Notes under the pieces: generated by a model
Seen by the model: only the letters and a program-made list of their open reading frames with translations
Databases searched by the model: none
Told to the model about the DNA's origin: nothing
From: JAFEDN01 sp963818985
GTDB taxonomy: Bacteria > Pseudomonadota > Gammaproteobacteria > Coxiellales > Coxiellaceae
Direction of reading: 5' to 3'
NCBI GenBank assembly: GCA_963818985.1
Contig: CAWFUJ010000011.1
Coordinates: 1-47,951 of the forward strand
DNA length: 47,951 nt
Made by a program: the position numbers and the translations under genes
Part shown: one piece after another, positions 16,436-26,281 of the stretch
Layout: each line of letters opens with the position of its first letter
Numbering within the stretch: the first letter of the stretch is position 1

Positions 16436-16594
16436 TCAATATTGCCCCCCGCCAGGCGCGAGCTTTGTCGGCGGGTGGCAGAGGAAGCCGAATTTTCCGG
16501 GTGCGCGTATTCCGCGCGCACGGAAAATCGGCTTCCTCTGACAAGCCCCGCCATTGCGATTGACCCGCAAATCCCTGGCGGGGGAAAATATTGA
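16436..16594. mobile_element. MITE-like palindromic element, 159 bp
   Basis: Terminal inverted repeats of 21 bp (16436-16456 and 16574-16594) match at all but two positions (TCAATATT..CCCCCGCCAGG). Inside lies a second near-perfect inverted repeat, 16479-16499 with 16521-16540, around a GC-rich centre. The element is far more GC-rich than its flanks, codes for nothing, and fills most of the space between the divergent genes rlmJ and miaB. No clear target duplication is visible. Whether there are other copies in the genome is unknown from this window. Confidence 0.6.
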
Positions 16595-16685
16595 CGTATT
16601 ATGGGAAAACTGTCTGAACCGCGAATTTTTTCTACTATCAATTATGCTAGGCAAACATCACCACTTGCCTCTATAATATCATCCT

Positions 16686-18125
16686 ATGAAAAAACTGTAT
16701 ATTAAAACTCATGGCTGTCAGATGAATGAATACGATTCCAATAAAATGGCTGACGTACTTAAAGTGTCTCACGGATTGGAGTTAACTGATCAACCTGATG
16801 AAGCAGATGTACTATTAATTAATACTTGCTCTGTTCGCGAAAAAGCCCAAGAAAAATTATTTTCTGAGCTGGGCAGATGGCGGCCTTACAAAATGGAAAG
16901 ACCTCATGTACTGATTGGGGTCGGTGGCTGCGTCGCTAGCCAAGAGGGGGCTTTGATCGTCAAGCGCGCCCCTTTTGTGGATTTAGTCTTTGGCCCGCAA
17001 ACCTTGCATCGTTTACCAGAGCTGATCAATCAAGCATTAGCGACTCAAAAAGCCGCTATCGATATTAGCTTTCCAGAGATTGAAAAATTTGATCATTTGC
17101 CCGAACCACGAGCCGAGGGCCCTAGCGCTTTTGTCTCAATTATGGAGGGTTGCAGCAAATATTGTAGTTTCTGTGTGGTTCCCTATACTCGTGGCGAAGA
17201 AATCAGTCGCCCTTTTGATGATATTATTGCTGAAATAGTCAATTTGACCGAACAAGGCGTGCGTGAAGTGACTCTTCTCGGCCAAAACGTTAACGATTAT
17301 CGTGGTTTAATGCATGACGGACAAATCGCTGATCTCGCGTTACTAATCCATTATGTGGTCGCTATCCCGGGTATCGAACGTATTCGTTTTATGACCTCGC
17401 ATCCATCAGCATTTAACGATCGTTTGATTGCCGCATATGCTGAAGAACCTATACTAGCCAATCACCTTCATTTACCTGTGCAAAGCGGTTCAGACCGGAT
17501 ATTATCGGCCATGAAACGGAATTATACGGTTTTGGAATACAAATCAAAAATTCGTAAATTACGCCAATTTAGACCAGATATCAGTATTTCTAGTGATTTC
17601 ATTATTGGCTTCCCAGGTGAAACTGAAGAGGATTTTCAAGCGACAATGAACTTGATTACCGAAATTGGCTTTGATTATTCTTTTAGTTTTATATATAGCA
17701 AACGCCCAGGAACACCTGCAGCTCAATTAGCAGATGAGCTGGATCCTGCTATTAAGAAACAGAGGCTTAATATTTTACAGAATCAATTATTAATCCAAGG
17801 TGCAAAAATTAGCGAAAATATGGTTGGTACCATACAAAGAATTTTAGTGAATGGTGTTTCCAAAAAAGATCCCCAAGAATTGAATGGACGCACTGAAAAT
17901 AATCGAGTCGTTAATTTTGCCGGCCCCATCAGCTTGATTGGACATATGATTTCTGTCAAAATCACCGCTGCTTTACCAAACTCATTACGCGCTATTATTC
18001 ATAGGGAAAGTAATAGCTCTTCATTCCGAGCAATCGGCTTTGCTGATGCGCAGGATATAAACAAAAACAGCAGTTCTCGCCCTTGGGCGGGAATTGCTGA
18101 TAATGAGTTATTACTAGGGAATTGA
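16686..18125 (+). CDS. miaB: tRNA-2-methylthio-N6-isopentenyladenosine synthase MiaB
   Basis: The 479-aa radical-SAM methylthiotransferase adds the methylthio group to i6A37 of tRNAs reading U-starting codons. Residues 1-120 form the UPF0004 domain with cluster cysteines in THGCQMNEYDS, NTCSVREKA and GVGGCVASQEG. The radical SAM motif is GCSKYCSFCVVPYTRGEE (CxxxCxxC). A TRAM-type RNA-binding region lies at about 375-440. The last 35 residues go beyond the usual end and are low in conservation. The gene heads the miaB-phoH-ybeY-corC-lnt series; the next start codon follows its stop by one base. Confidence 0.95.
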   Translation: MKKLYIKTHGCQMNEYDSNKMADVLKVSHGLELTDQPDEADVLLINTCSVREKAQEKLFSELGRWRPYKMERPHVLIGVGGCVASQEGALIVKRAPFVDLVFGPQTLHRLPELINQALATQKAAIDISFPEIEKFDHLPEPRAEGPSAFVSIMEGCSKYCSFCVVPYTRGEEISRPFDDIIAEIVNLTEQGVREVTLLGQNVNDYRGLMHDGQIADLALLIHYVVAIPGIERIRFMTSHPSAFNDRLIAAYAEEPILANHLHLPVQSGSDRILSAMKRNYTVLEYKSKIRKLRQFRPDISISSDFIIGFPGETEEDFQATMNLITEIGFDYSFSFIYSKRPGTPAAQLADELDPAIKKQRLNILQNQLLIQGAKISENMVGTIQRILVNGVSKKDPQELNGRTENNRVVNFAGPISLIGHMISVKITAALPNSLRAIIHRESNSSSFRAIGFADAQDINKNSSSRPWAGIADNELLLGN

Positions 18126-18126
18126 A

Positions 18127-19101
18127 TTGGCTACCTCAGAATCAAGAAAACATATTACTCTTGCCCCTCCTGATAATAGGCGTCTAGCCATGTTATGTGG
18201 TGAACTAGACGAAAATTTACATATCATTGAACGCCATCTGGGCGTAGAAATTAATAATCGCGGCAATGAGTTTGAAATAATCGGTATTCCAATGTCGGTC
18301 CAAAAAGCATGTGAAATTTTACAAAAATTATATACCGAAACCGCTTTTGGACATGAACTTACTGAACAGAATATCCAGTTAATGATGAAATCAATGGATA
18401 TGAAATTCGAATTTAACAGCGCCGAATTTCAAAAAAAGTTAGATGAAGCAACGCTCAAGCTATCACTCACTAGCATTAAACCACGTACCGCCAATCAAAT
18501 TCATTATATTCGCTCCATTCAAAAATATGATATTAATTTTGGCATTGGCCCTTCAGGTACAGGAAAAACATACCTAGCAGTCGCGTGCGCCTTACAGGCC
18601 TTACACACCGACCAAGTTAAACGAATTATCTTAGTAAGACCAGCAGTGGAAGCGGGAGAAAGTTTGGGTTTTTTACCCGGTGATTTAGCCCAAAAAATTG
18701 ATCCTTACCTTCGACCATTATACGACGCTCTCTATGAAATGGCCGGAACCACAGCTGTCAGCAAATTAATTGAAAAAGGCGCCATTGAGATTGCACCTTT
18801 GGCATATATGCGTGGACGCACATTAAATGATGCTTTTATCATTTTGGATGAAGGTCAAAATACCTCAAAAGAACAGATGAAAATGTTTTTGACTCGCATC
18901 GGTTTCGGCTCAAAGGCGGTTATCACCGGCGATATCACTCAGATTGATTTACCTGCAAAAACCGAATCGGGACTTAGACATGCGATTACTCTGTTGCGGG
19001 ACATTAATGCGATTCGGTTTTCTTTCTTTCTAGCAGCCGATGTGGTTCGCCATCCCCTTGTTCAACAAATTATTGAAGCATATGAAGCAGAAACCCACTA
19101 A
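18127..19101 (+). CDS. ybeZ: PhoH-family ATPase (YbeZ)
   Basis: The 324-aa protein is a PhoH-like P-loop ATPase that works with the RNase YbeY in ribosome quality control. Walker A is GPSGTGKTYLA, Walker B is FIILDEGQN, and the sensor region is VITGDITQIDLP. The N-terminal 90 residues are a KH-like segment. The start is most likely TTG 18127, with AGGGA seven bases upstream inside the miaB end; the next ATG (18190) would remove conserved N-terminal residues. Position directly before ybeY is typical. Confidence 0.93.
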   Translation: MATSESRKHITLAPPDNRRLAMLCGELDENLHIIERHLGVEINNRGNEFEIIGIPMSVQKACEILQKLYTETAFGHELTEQNIQLMMKSMDMKFEFNSAEFQKKLDEATLKLSLTSIKPRTANQIHYIRSIQKYDINFGIGPSGTGKTYLAVACALQALHTDQVKRIILVRPAVEAGESLGFLPGDLAQKIDPYLRPLYDALYEMAGTTAVSKLIEKGAIEIAPLAYMRGRTLNDAFIILDEGQNTSKEQMKMFLTRIGFGSKAVITGDITQIDLPAKTESGLRHAITLLRDINAIRFSFFLAADVVRHPLVQQIIEAYEAETH

Positions 19102-19114
19102 TTCCAAACATGAT

Positions 19115-19588
19115 ATGCAAAGTGAAATTAAAGTCTATGTTCAAAAACGGACAAAAAAATTTCATTCACCCAATAAGTTCCAATTTCAGCAATGGGCGCA
19201 AACTGCATTAATCTCGCCAACTTGTACCGCTGAAGTCACCATTCGAATTGTCAATGCAACAGAAAGCGCTAGACTCAATGAAACCTACCGACATAAAAAT
19301 GGACCTACCAATGTTTTATCATTTAACTATTCTAATGTTCCTGGAGAGGAGTCCACTGCTTTGCTGGGTGATTTAGTCATTTGCGCCGAGTTGGTTCAAC
19401 AAGAGGCTGAAACTGAAAAAAAGATTTTGCTGGCACATTGGGCGCATTTAACGGTTCATGGCATGTTACACTTACAAGGCTACGATCATGTTGAAACAAC
19501 TAGCGCTGCGCAAATGGAACAACTAGAAATAAAAATTCTCAAAAAACTTGGTTTTGCAAATCCTTATCAGGACGTGGTAGCAGATTAA
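19115..19588 (+). CDS. ybeY: Endoribonuclease YbeY
   Basis: The 157-aa metal-dependent RNase matures 16S rRNA 3' ends and degrades defective 70S ribosomes. The zinc-binding signature is HGMLHLQGYDH near the C-terminus, and RHKNGPTNVLSFNY is the second family motif. ATG 19115 gives the usual length (E. coli 155 aa); ATG 19082, which overlaps ybeZ, would add 11 residues and cannot be excluded. A four-base gap leads to corC. Confidence 0.94.
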   Translation: MQSEIKVYVQKRTKKFHSPNKFQFQQWAQTALISPTCTAEVTIRIVNATESARLNETYRHKNGPTNVLSFNYSNVPGEESTALLGDLVICAELVQQEAETEKKILLAHWAHLTVHGMLHLQGYDHVETTSAAQMEQLEIKILKKLGFANPYQDVVAD

Positions 19589-19592
19589 ATTT

Positions 19593-20444
19593 ATGAATAA
19601 TAATTCGGAAAAACCTTCTCTTTATCATCGCTGGCTTGAAAAATTGCGTGACAGTATCAATCCCCACCCGCATGATCAAGCAGAGCTCATTGCTTTATTG
19701 CGTACCGCTAAAGACGATCAGCTGATTGATATTGAAACCTTCGATATGATCAAAGGCGCAATGCAAGTATCTCAAATGCAAGTGCGTGATGCCATGATCC
19801 CACGTCCGCAAATGGTAGTTATTGAGGGCGACCTATCCCCTCAAGAAGCATTACCGCAAGTCATTGAGGCTGGCCATTCACGTTTTCCTGTTACCGGGGA
19901 AGACCGTGATGAAGTGTTGGGAATTTTGTTGGCAAAAGATTTATTAACCTGTTGTTTAGCCCAATCTACTTCCACGGCCACTCAAATCCGCCATCTAGTC
20001 AGGCACGCAACTTTTATCCCAGAAAGCAAGCGTTTAAATGTATTACTAAGAGAATTTCGCTCTAATCGTAATCATATGGCTATTGTCGTCGATGAATATG
20101 GGGGTGTTTCCGGTCTAATCACCATAGAAGATGTCCTAGAAGAGATTGTAGGTGAAATAGCTGATGAATATGATATCGAAGAAGAACCGTTTATTCGAAT
20201 CACTCACAAGAAAAATGAATTTATCGTTAAGGCACTCACTCCGTTAAGTGAGTTCAATGAATACTTTCATTCAAATTTTCAGGAAGAAGATATGGATACC
20301 ATTGGTGGTCTGGTATTAAAAAAATTAAGTCGGCTGCCCAAACGAGGAGAATCTATTATTTTGGGGCCATTCAAAATTACCGTCATTGAAGCCAGTAAAC
20401 GCGGTATCCAAACCCTTCAAATCAAAATATTAGATAAGGTATAG
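19593..20444 (+). CDS. corC: CorC/HlyC-family CBS-domain protein (YbeX)
   Basis: The 283-aa cytosolic protein has two CBS domains (about 65-195, with AMIPRPQMV at the start of the first and VDEYGGVSGLITIEDVLEEIVGE closing the second). A CorC_HlyC domain at 205-283 carries TIGGLVLKKLSRLPKRGE. It is linked to magnesium/cobalt homeostasis and, through its gene context with ybeZ and ybeY, to ribosome function. It is full length compared with E. coli YbeX (292 aa) and one base from lnt. Confidence 0.93.
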   Translation: MNNNSEKPSLYHRWLEKLRDSINPHPHDQAELIALLRTAKDDQLIDIETFDMIKGAMQVSQMQVRDAMIPRPQMVVIEGDLSPQEALPQVIEAGHSRFPVTGEDRDEVLGILLAKDLLTCCLAQSTSTATQIRHLVRHATFIPESKRLNVLLREFRSNRNHMAIVVDEYGGVSGLITIEDVLEEIVGEIADEYDIEEEPFIRITHKKNEFIVKALTPLSEFNEYFHSNFQEEDMDTIGGLVLKKLSRLPKRGESIILGPFKITVIEASKRGIQTLQIKILDKV

Positions 20445-20445
20445 C

Positions 20446-21911
20446 ATGATGTGGTTTTCTTATTTACTAATCTTTTGCATGGGATTAATTCTACCTTTTG
20501 CATTTGCACCTTTAAGTATATTTACCTTAGCGTTTATTGCACCTGCTGTCGTTCTTTATGAATGGCAGAAATCAACTCCACGACAGGCGTTTGTTAAAGG
20601 ACTGATATTTGGGCTGGGTTTTTTTGGTGTGGGGGTCTCTTGGGTTTATATTAGTATCCATACGTTTGGTAATGCTTCAGGATTGATCTCAACGTTCATC
20701 ACGTTAGCCATGGTGTCATTCCTTGCATTATTTCCTGCTGTCCAAGGCTACATCTTAATTCGATTTTTTGCTAATAAAAATCCGCTAGCCCTATGTTTAG
20801 CTGCTTTTCCTGTCACTTGGGTTTTGTTCGAATGGTTACGAAGCTTACCTTTAAATGGTTTTCCATGGTTATTTTTAGGGTATAGTCAAATTACGACACC
20901 ACTGCGTGGATTTGCACCGCTGATGGGCGTCTATGGAGTGTCATTGGTGGTGGCAGTGCTTTGCGGGTGCTTTGTGCTCATGTGTACTCGCCAGACATTG
21001 CGCACTAAATTATTGGCCTTAGGGATTTTAATTATATTGATATTTGCAGGCTGGCAATTAAGCCATATTAAGTGGACTAAACGAACTGGCAAACCATTAT
21101 CAGTCACGTTAGTGCAAGCCAATATTGCTCAATCCATTAAATGGCAACCAGGGCGATTTGGAACTATTTTGGAAACTTATCAAAAATTAACTGAATCTCA
21201 ATGGGAAAAAAGTCGATTGATTGTGTGGCCCGAAGCCGCACTGCCCGCTTTTGCTGGGAAGTAGCCGGTACTCTTGATCAATTAGATCGTACCGGTCAGG
21301 AGAAAAATACCACTTTGATGTTGGGAATTCTCTTAGCTGATGGGCCGCATCGTTACTATAATGGCATTTTATTATTGGGCGTCGATCACGGTGAATATCG
21401 TAAACGCCATTTGGTGCCCTTCGGTGAATATACACCTTTACCTAAAATATTTTCATTCTTATTAAAATATTGGAATATTCCAATGTCTAGTTTCCAAGCG
21501 GGTCCTTCTCATCAAGATTCTTTTAGTGTGGCGGGTATTCCTATTGCTGGTTTTATTTGTTATGAAATCGCTTATCCAAATTTGGTTTTAAAATTTACCG
21601 AAGATCGGCAATTAATTGTTAATATCAGTGACGACAGTTGGTTTGGAAAATCAATGGCGTCTATGCAACAAATGCAAATGGCACGGATGCGGGCTTTAGA
21701 AACTGGCCGCTTTGCATTGTTGGCGGCGAATACAGGTGTGACCGCTATTATTAATCCACAAGGAAAACTAGTCTCTACTCTACCCCTTCATCAAAGTGGG
21801 ATCTTATCTGGCTCGGTATCCGCAATGGTCGGCAAAACACCTTTAATGTACCTTCATTATTATCCATTGATGGCGCTGATGTTGGTCATGTTGGTGCTAA
21901 TATTTTTATAA
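20446..21911 (+). pseudogene. lnt: Apolipoprotein N-acyltransferase, frameshifted as read
   Basis: Two frames make up one Lnt of about 488 aa (E. coli 512). 20446-21264 holds the N-terminal membrane helices and the strand WPEAALPAF with the catalytic Glu. 21201-21911, in the -1 frame, holds YRKRHLVPFGEYTPL with the catalytic Lys and GFICYEIAYP with the catalytic Cys, plus the last membrane helix. Restoring one G in the GGG run at 21256-21258 would join them without loss. The enzyme adds the third acyl chain to outer-membrane lipoproteins and is essential in most gammaproteobacteria, so a sequencing deletion is more likely than a dead gene. Confidence 0.88.
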
Positions 21912-21952
21912 AGACAATTGTTTATTGGACGAAAATGTCTCTCAAAAACTGT

Positions 21953-21979
21953 CATCCCGGAAAAGTAGCTTCCGGGATG
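21953..21979. terminator. Hairpin between the convergent lnt and secreted-protein genes
   Basis: A perfect 10-bp stem CATCCCGGAA/TTCCGGGATG with a 7-base loop. There is no long T run on either side, so a rho-independent role is uncertain. The arms share the GTCATCCC end with the larger palindrome at 47640-47707. Confidence 0.5.
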
Positions 21980-21995
21980 CAGATCTGTCTTAATG

Positions 21996-22469
21996 TTAAC
22001 TATTTAATTGACAGAAGTATCCGGATTTATCAGGAATCACCTTAATGTCGTATTCTTTTTTCAGTGCTCCTGATGGGAAAGTAATATGACAAGAACCGAG
22101 CTCCTGAGAATAAACATTTAAATTAGAACTTCTATAACTAAAATTACTTAAAGTAATATTGGCATACTGAACAGTACTTTTAGAATCCGTGGTTAACAAT
22201 ATGTGATCACCAGGTGAACTGCGTAAACTACTGCTATTTGCGGTTTCAAAGTCATTAATAATAAAATTTCCATCAAACGACAGCTTATAACTTTCACCCA
22301 AATTTCCTGATTGGGAAGGCAGTATTAAACGAACACAAAAGGTGCCAGGCAGACAGGGCTCGTTGGAACCTTGAGTGTTGGTTTTTATATTGAGAGATCC
22401 CTGAGCATTTGCTTCTGCACAAAATAATGTGGCCACCATTATCGTAGCCAAAGTGACTTGTTTTCTCAT
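21996..22469 (-). CDS. Secreted protein of unknown function
   Basis: The 157-aa protein has a clear signal peptide: basic MRKQ, a hydrophobic stretch to about residue 16, and a likely cut after AEANA (residue 22). The mature part has about 134 residues, mostly predicted beta strands, with four cysteines (38, 44 and two near 126 and 153) that could form two disulphides in the periplasm. ATG 22469 is preceded by AGGAGA. I do not recognise a family. It is the first of three accessory genes on the minus strand in the lnt-leuS interval. Confidence 0.7.
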   Translation of the reverse strand: MRKQVTLATIMVATLFCAEANAQGSLNIKTNTQGSNEPCLPGTFCVRLILPSQSGNLGESYKLSFDGNFIINDFETANSSSLRSSPGDHILLTTDSKSTVQYANITLSNFSYRSSNLNVYSQELGSCHITFPSGALKKEYDIKVIPDKSGYFCQLNS

Positions 22470-22561
22470 AGTAGTTTCTCCTTATTGTTCTGCTTAAACA
22501 TCAATGTTCAAAAAGCTAAAAGCAGCTTTTAATTCATCATATAAAAAAAATAGCAGTTGCG

Positions 22562-24837
22562 TCAAGAAAAGGCTTTTTCAACGTGTGCTAAGGAACCTTG
22601 CGATTGCGAAGATGAGGGGTTTGTCAGCTTAAAAATGCCACATTGAGTAGCTGTCACATTAGATTTTAAAGATTTTTCTAAATCAATGATTACGCCTCGC
22701 ATTATTGCCACTTTATCACATAATTGATAATAATCTTTATCTTTAAAGCCAGACGCCAGAGTGACTAATATTGCCAATAAATCCGTGTTTAAAAGCTGTT
22801 TCGTGTTTAATGCGGTAATCAATAACTGATTAACCTCATGATTAAGATCTAAGCGATGAATTTGGCTGAAAAAATTACACAATATTTGTTCTGGCTCACC
22901 CTCTTGCCTTAACTCACTGACAAATTCTTTGTTATTAACTAGCAAATTTTTTAATTCTAATTGCTGCTGCTTGGTAATTCTAGCTTTGAGCTCGGTGTAA
23001 AAACCTAAGCCTCGCTTTAACAACAATGGAGGATTATTATTAAAAACTTGTAATTTATGGTTCACCATTTGATACATTTTTTCTAAAGTAATCTGAACAA
23101 GTCGGTGATTTGAAATTTTTTCTTCTTGATATTTTTCTTCATCTAAAGTTATCAGACTCTTATCTTCTTTGGCAATTGTTTGACTAAGGGTTTGATATTT
23201 TTCATATTCATAATGGTAGCTTTCTATGAAAGTGGAATCGCTTTCACAGTAAGCAGCCTCCATCTTGCTCAAAGCGTCTTTTGATAAGAGATAGTTTTGT
23301 GGAATCGGTTTATTTGCTTCTATAAAAGCATTAAATGGCAAGGACTGCGGATGGAAGGTACGCTGATTTCTCTTAGAATCAAATAATTTAAGGTTTTCTA
23401 CCGATATTCGGTAATTTGAACCTCCTAAAGACTCGAAAAGGCTTGGGGGCAATTTAGCTGAAGGATGGTTTATTATAAGGGTTAAATACTCTTGATTATA
23501 TCCTGTCACTTCAAAAAGAACTTTATTTTGTGAATTCACTGCGTGTATGGTTCGACAAGGGATGCCTTGTCGTGAATACATTGTGGAGGGCGTAAAATAT
23601 TCTTCTAAAGCATTCACTGCATCTACCAAACTCAAATCATGGCCGGATTTTTCATACAAGTTCATTGTTAGAGAAAATGTACGCTCTAACTCCTCCGAGC
23701 GCTGCTGCAAAACTTCTTTTGCACTTTGAAGATCTGTTAAAAACCATTGCAAAATATCTTGAATATCTTGATTTGAAGTTGAAGAAGCTAAATTCTTGAG
23801 GCGTTCTTCAAAACAATCGAATAATTCTAGTGTATCTTTATATTTACTTTGAAAATTTACCAGAGACAAAAATTTTTCAGTAAATTGTCCTTCTAAAATT
23901 GAATAATTTCTCAGGCCGCCTTCTTTTTCATAATCCACATAAGATTTTCTTTGAGGATCCATTCTTTTTCGAATCCTGGTGTCGATAGGTAAAAGTCTTT
24001 TCGCAGCGACATTTTCTGGAAATTATAAGGTTTAAGCACAAAACATTTGTCGAAATGAAAGAAACCATATGGTCCATCTCCTTGCTTTTCAATACGCGAA
24101 TTATTAGCGATTTTTCCAATAGCATCATTATCATTCAATATGAACCAAAAGATTTGGTATTTACCAAAATCTTCTATTAAATCATCATCCACTGCTACTA
24201 AACCTTCACCCACCGGCTGTAAGCGTGAATCATTAAATTTTGGATTGTTACCGGCGAGATCAAATTTTTTCAAATTGAGGTTAAACTTGCTAAATATACT
24301 TGGTTTAGCTTGTTGACCATCAACCGAAACAAACTTTAAGGTGCAATCGGCCCTAGAAAAACCCCAAATATCAGCAATACCTATAGCTAAAAGTTCCCCT
24401 AAAGTATCATAAATAGCACTTCTATATGGTCTCCAAAGTTGATTTTTTGGCAACTTGAGCATACCCACAATTTCTTTATCATCTGAGGGCTCGGTGTTAA
24501 ACAACATAAACCCTGGAGAGACCCCGTTGTCCTTATCTTCTTTTTTATTTTTGAAAGCGTATTCCTTATCGATAGTTACCGTTGAAGCTCTCGTTGATAT
24601 TTTAATTTCCGAACCTTCAAGCAATTGGGCCGCCAAGCCCTTGATATATCTATTTTTAAATCCGTTTAAGGAGATCTCTTTCTTTTCAAGTGAATCCTCG
24701 TCCGAATCTGAACTTCCTATAGATAAGCGTCCCATTCCAGAACGAGTGCTAGTCAAACTTGAATCAATATCACTATCTTCATTATTGACAGTTTTGTTTT
24801 CTTCTTTATCTTGCTGATTATGATTTACGGCGCGCAT
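22562..24837 (-). pseudogene. Large effector-like protein of about 758 aa, split by a frameshift
   Basis: Two overlapping frames, 23911-24837 (308 aa) and 22562-23962 (466 aa), become one frame of 758 codons if a single A is restored in the AAAAA run at about 23923-23928 (the join reads MKKEGGLRNYS). The first part has an acidic, serine-rich head (residues 1-55), then a folded region with the segment FILNDNDAIG (233-241) and GFFHFDKCF (258-266), faintly like the catalytic loops of atypical kinase-like Legionella effectors. The second part is helical and charged, with coiled-coil character. No signal peptide. The family is unknown to me; effector status is inferred from style and context. Confidence 0.55.
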
Positions 24838-24916
24838 TTTTCTATTCTCTTTACTTAATTTTTTACCAATTTTAAACTATTATACTTAACAAATTATTAG
24901 TTCAAGTGCGGCACGT

Positions 24917-24940
24917 CCCCTTTCCTGGTCAGGAGAAGGG
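24917..24940. repeat. CCTCTCC-type palindrome, diverged copy
   Basis: Arms CCCTTTCCT and AGGAGAAGGG around a short loop, with one bulge. It lies between the stop of the TraI_2-like gene and the start of the split effector gene and belongs with similar hairpins at 33039, 34097 and 36607. Confidence 0.4.
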
Positions 24941-24958
24941 AGGGGAGTAGATGGCTAA

Positions 24959-26188
24959 TTAACGCATTTTAAAGGAGGGTCCTGAGTCGGGTCGGCGTTC
25001 TACTGCGATAGTTTGCTTAACTCCAGGTAATTCTCTAGCTTGATGAATTCCAGACATAATATCTTTTCTTAGCGGGCTCATGGGAATCCCAGCCGTATTC
25101 ATAATAAATAACGAAGCAAAATAAAGCATACCCTGCCGACCAGGTAAACTTTTTTGATCTAATCGATGAGCTAAAAAAGCATTTGCGTGGATGGTTTTTT
25201 CCTGAGTAACACGGCTAGATAACGCAAATTCCTCAGCAAAATCTCGAGATAACTTATTGACGTCTCCAGGAGTTTTATTGCTTTCCAAAAAACGTTTAAA
25301 AATTTCATTGTTAATAAATAAAATGCCATTATCTAATAAATGTAAATGAGCATCTTTAGTATTAATTTCAATACTGCCCTTTGAGATTCCCTCACGCAAC
25401 CAAATATAAAATTTATCTTGAAGTGGCATCTCCTTAGGAAGGATCATGTCAATTTGAATTTGACTGATAGATTTCATAAAATCTAACAAATCTTCATCTC
25501 GAATTAGCGCTAACGATCGGCTAATTTTTCGTCCACCCTCACCTGTGCCACCCCGTAAAGCATCCAGCCAATCGATAAATAATTCCAAATCACTGCTTAA
25601 CCAAATAAACCCTTCGTTAGGCATCAATTGCCGAGCTAAAAGAGCTGCGGCCTCATGATTTAAAGCTTCATACACACTGGTATTAAACGGATATATTTTA
25701 TAAAATTCGAACCCCTGCTCCAACATCGTGCCTAAATATGGGTACCAATCTTGTAAATATTGCCCACTGATATCAGCAATAACAACTCTTTGTTGACTGA
25801 TGACTCGCGCAACATCAAAAAATAATGCGGCACTAAAAATAGCATAATTAACGAGTGGATCTGCGTCGAATTTAGCACCTGCCTCCGTGGCAAACTGCCG
25901 CAGACTTAAAACCGACCGAGATAATCCCAGATTTAATAATCCACCTAAGGCCCCTTGAGGCTGATCGGGAATAACTTGAACAAATTCCGCGAATTTCTGC
26001 AAGGCTGGTCGATATAAAGCTTTAAAATACGATTCTGGTAATCCACTTAATTGTTGGATCTCCACAATTATCGCCTGGTGCCGATTGTCAGCCAGTAATT
26101 TGCTAGCCGGAAAAACCGGTAATAAATGTCCTAATTGGTAAATTTTTGTTTGCATGATTTTCTGCAAGTGAGCCACGCTACTTAACAT
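24959..26188 (-). CDS. TraI_2 (DUF1528)-like protein with degenerate HD site
   Basis: The 409-aa protein resembles the N-terminal TraI_2 domain of putative relaxases/helicases of integrating conjugative elements. It shows LGHLLPVFPASKLL near residue 19, KFAEFVQVIPDQP near 65, GALGGLLNLGLSRSVLSLR near 79 and FSAALFFDVARVI near 118. In the usual family these last two carry the metal-binding His and His-Asp (GGLLDH.LEV and AALLHDIGK); here the histidines are gone, so the hydrolase site is probably dead. The family call is from pattern memory. It is transcribed away from leuS and may be a relic of a mobile element or a domesticated regulator. Confidence 0.5.
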   Translation of the reverse strand: MLSSVAHLQKIMQTKIYQLGHLLPVFPASKLLADNRHQAIIVEIQQLSGLPESYFKALYRPALQKFAEFVQVIPDQPQGALGGLLNLGLSRSVLSLRQFATEAGAKFDADPLVNYAIFSAALFFDVARVISQQRVVIADISGQYLQDWYPYLGTMLEQGFEFYKIYPFNTSVYEALNHEAAALLARQLMPNEGFIWLSSDLELFIDWLDALRGGTGEGGRKISRSLALIRDEDLLDFMKSISQIQIDMILPKEMPLQDKFYIWLREGISKGSIEINTKDAHLHLLDNGILFINNEIFKRFLESNKTPGDVNKLSRDFAEEFALSSRVTQEKTIHANAFLAHRLDQKSLPGRQGMLYFASLFIMNTAGIPMSPLRKDIMSGIHQARELPGVKQTIAVERRPDSGPSFKMR

Positions 26189-26281
26189 GATTTTACTTTC
26201 CCTCCTGGGATAGTCAGCCTAAAACAGCCCTTATAATCTGGTTATTATTGCATAAATCTACGAATAAGGTAAGCTATCATT

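Noticed and set aside
16341..16654. Several 66-72 codon frames in the rlmJ-miaB gap
   Set aside because: They read through both arms of a palindromic element and mirror each other; no ribosome-binding sites.
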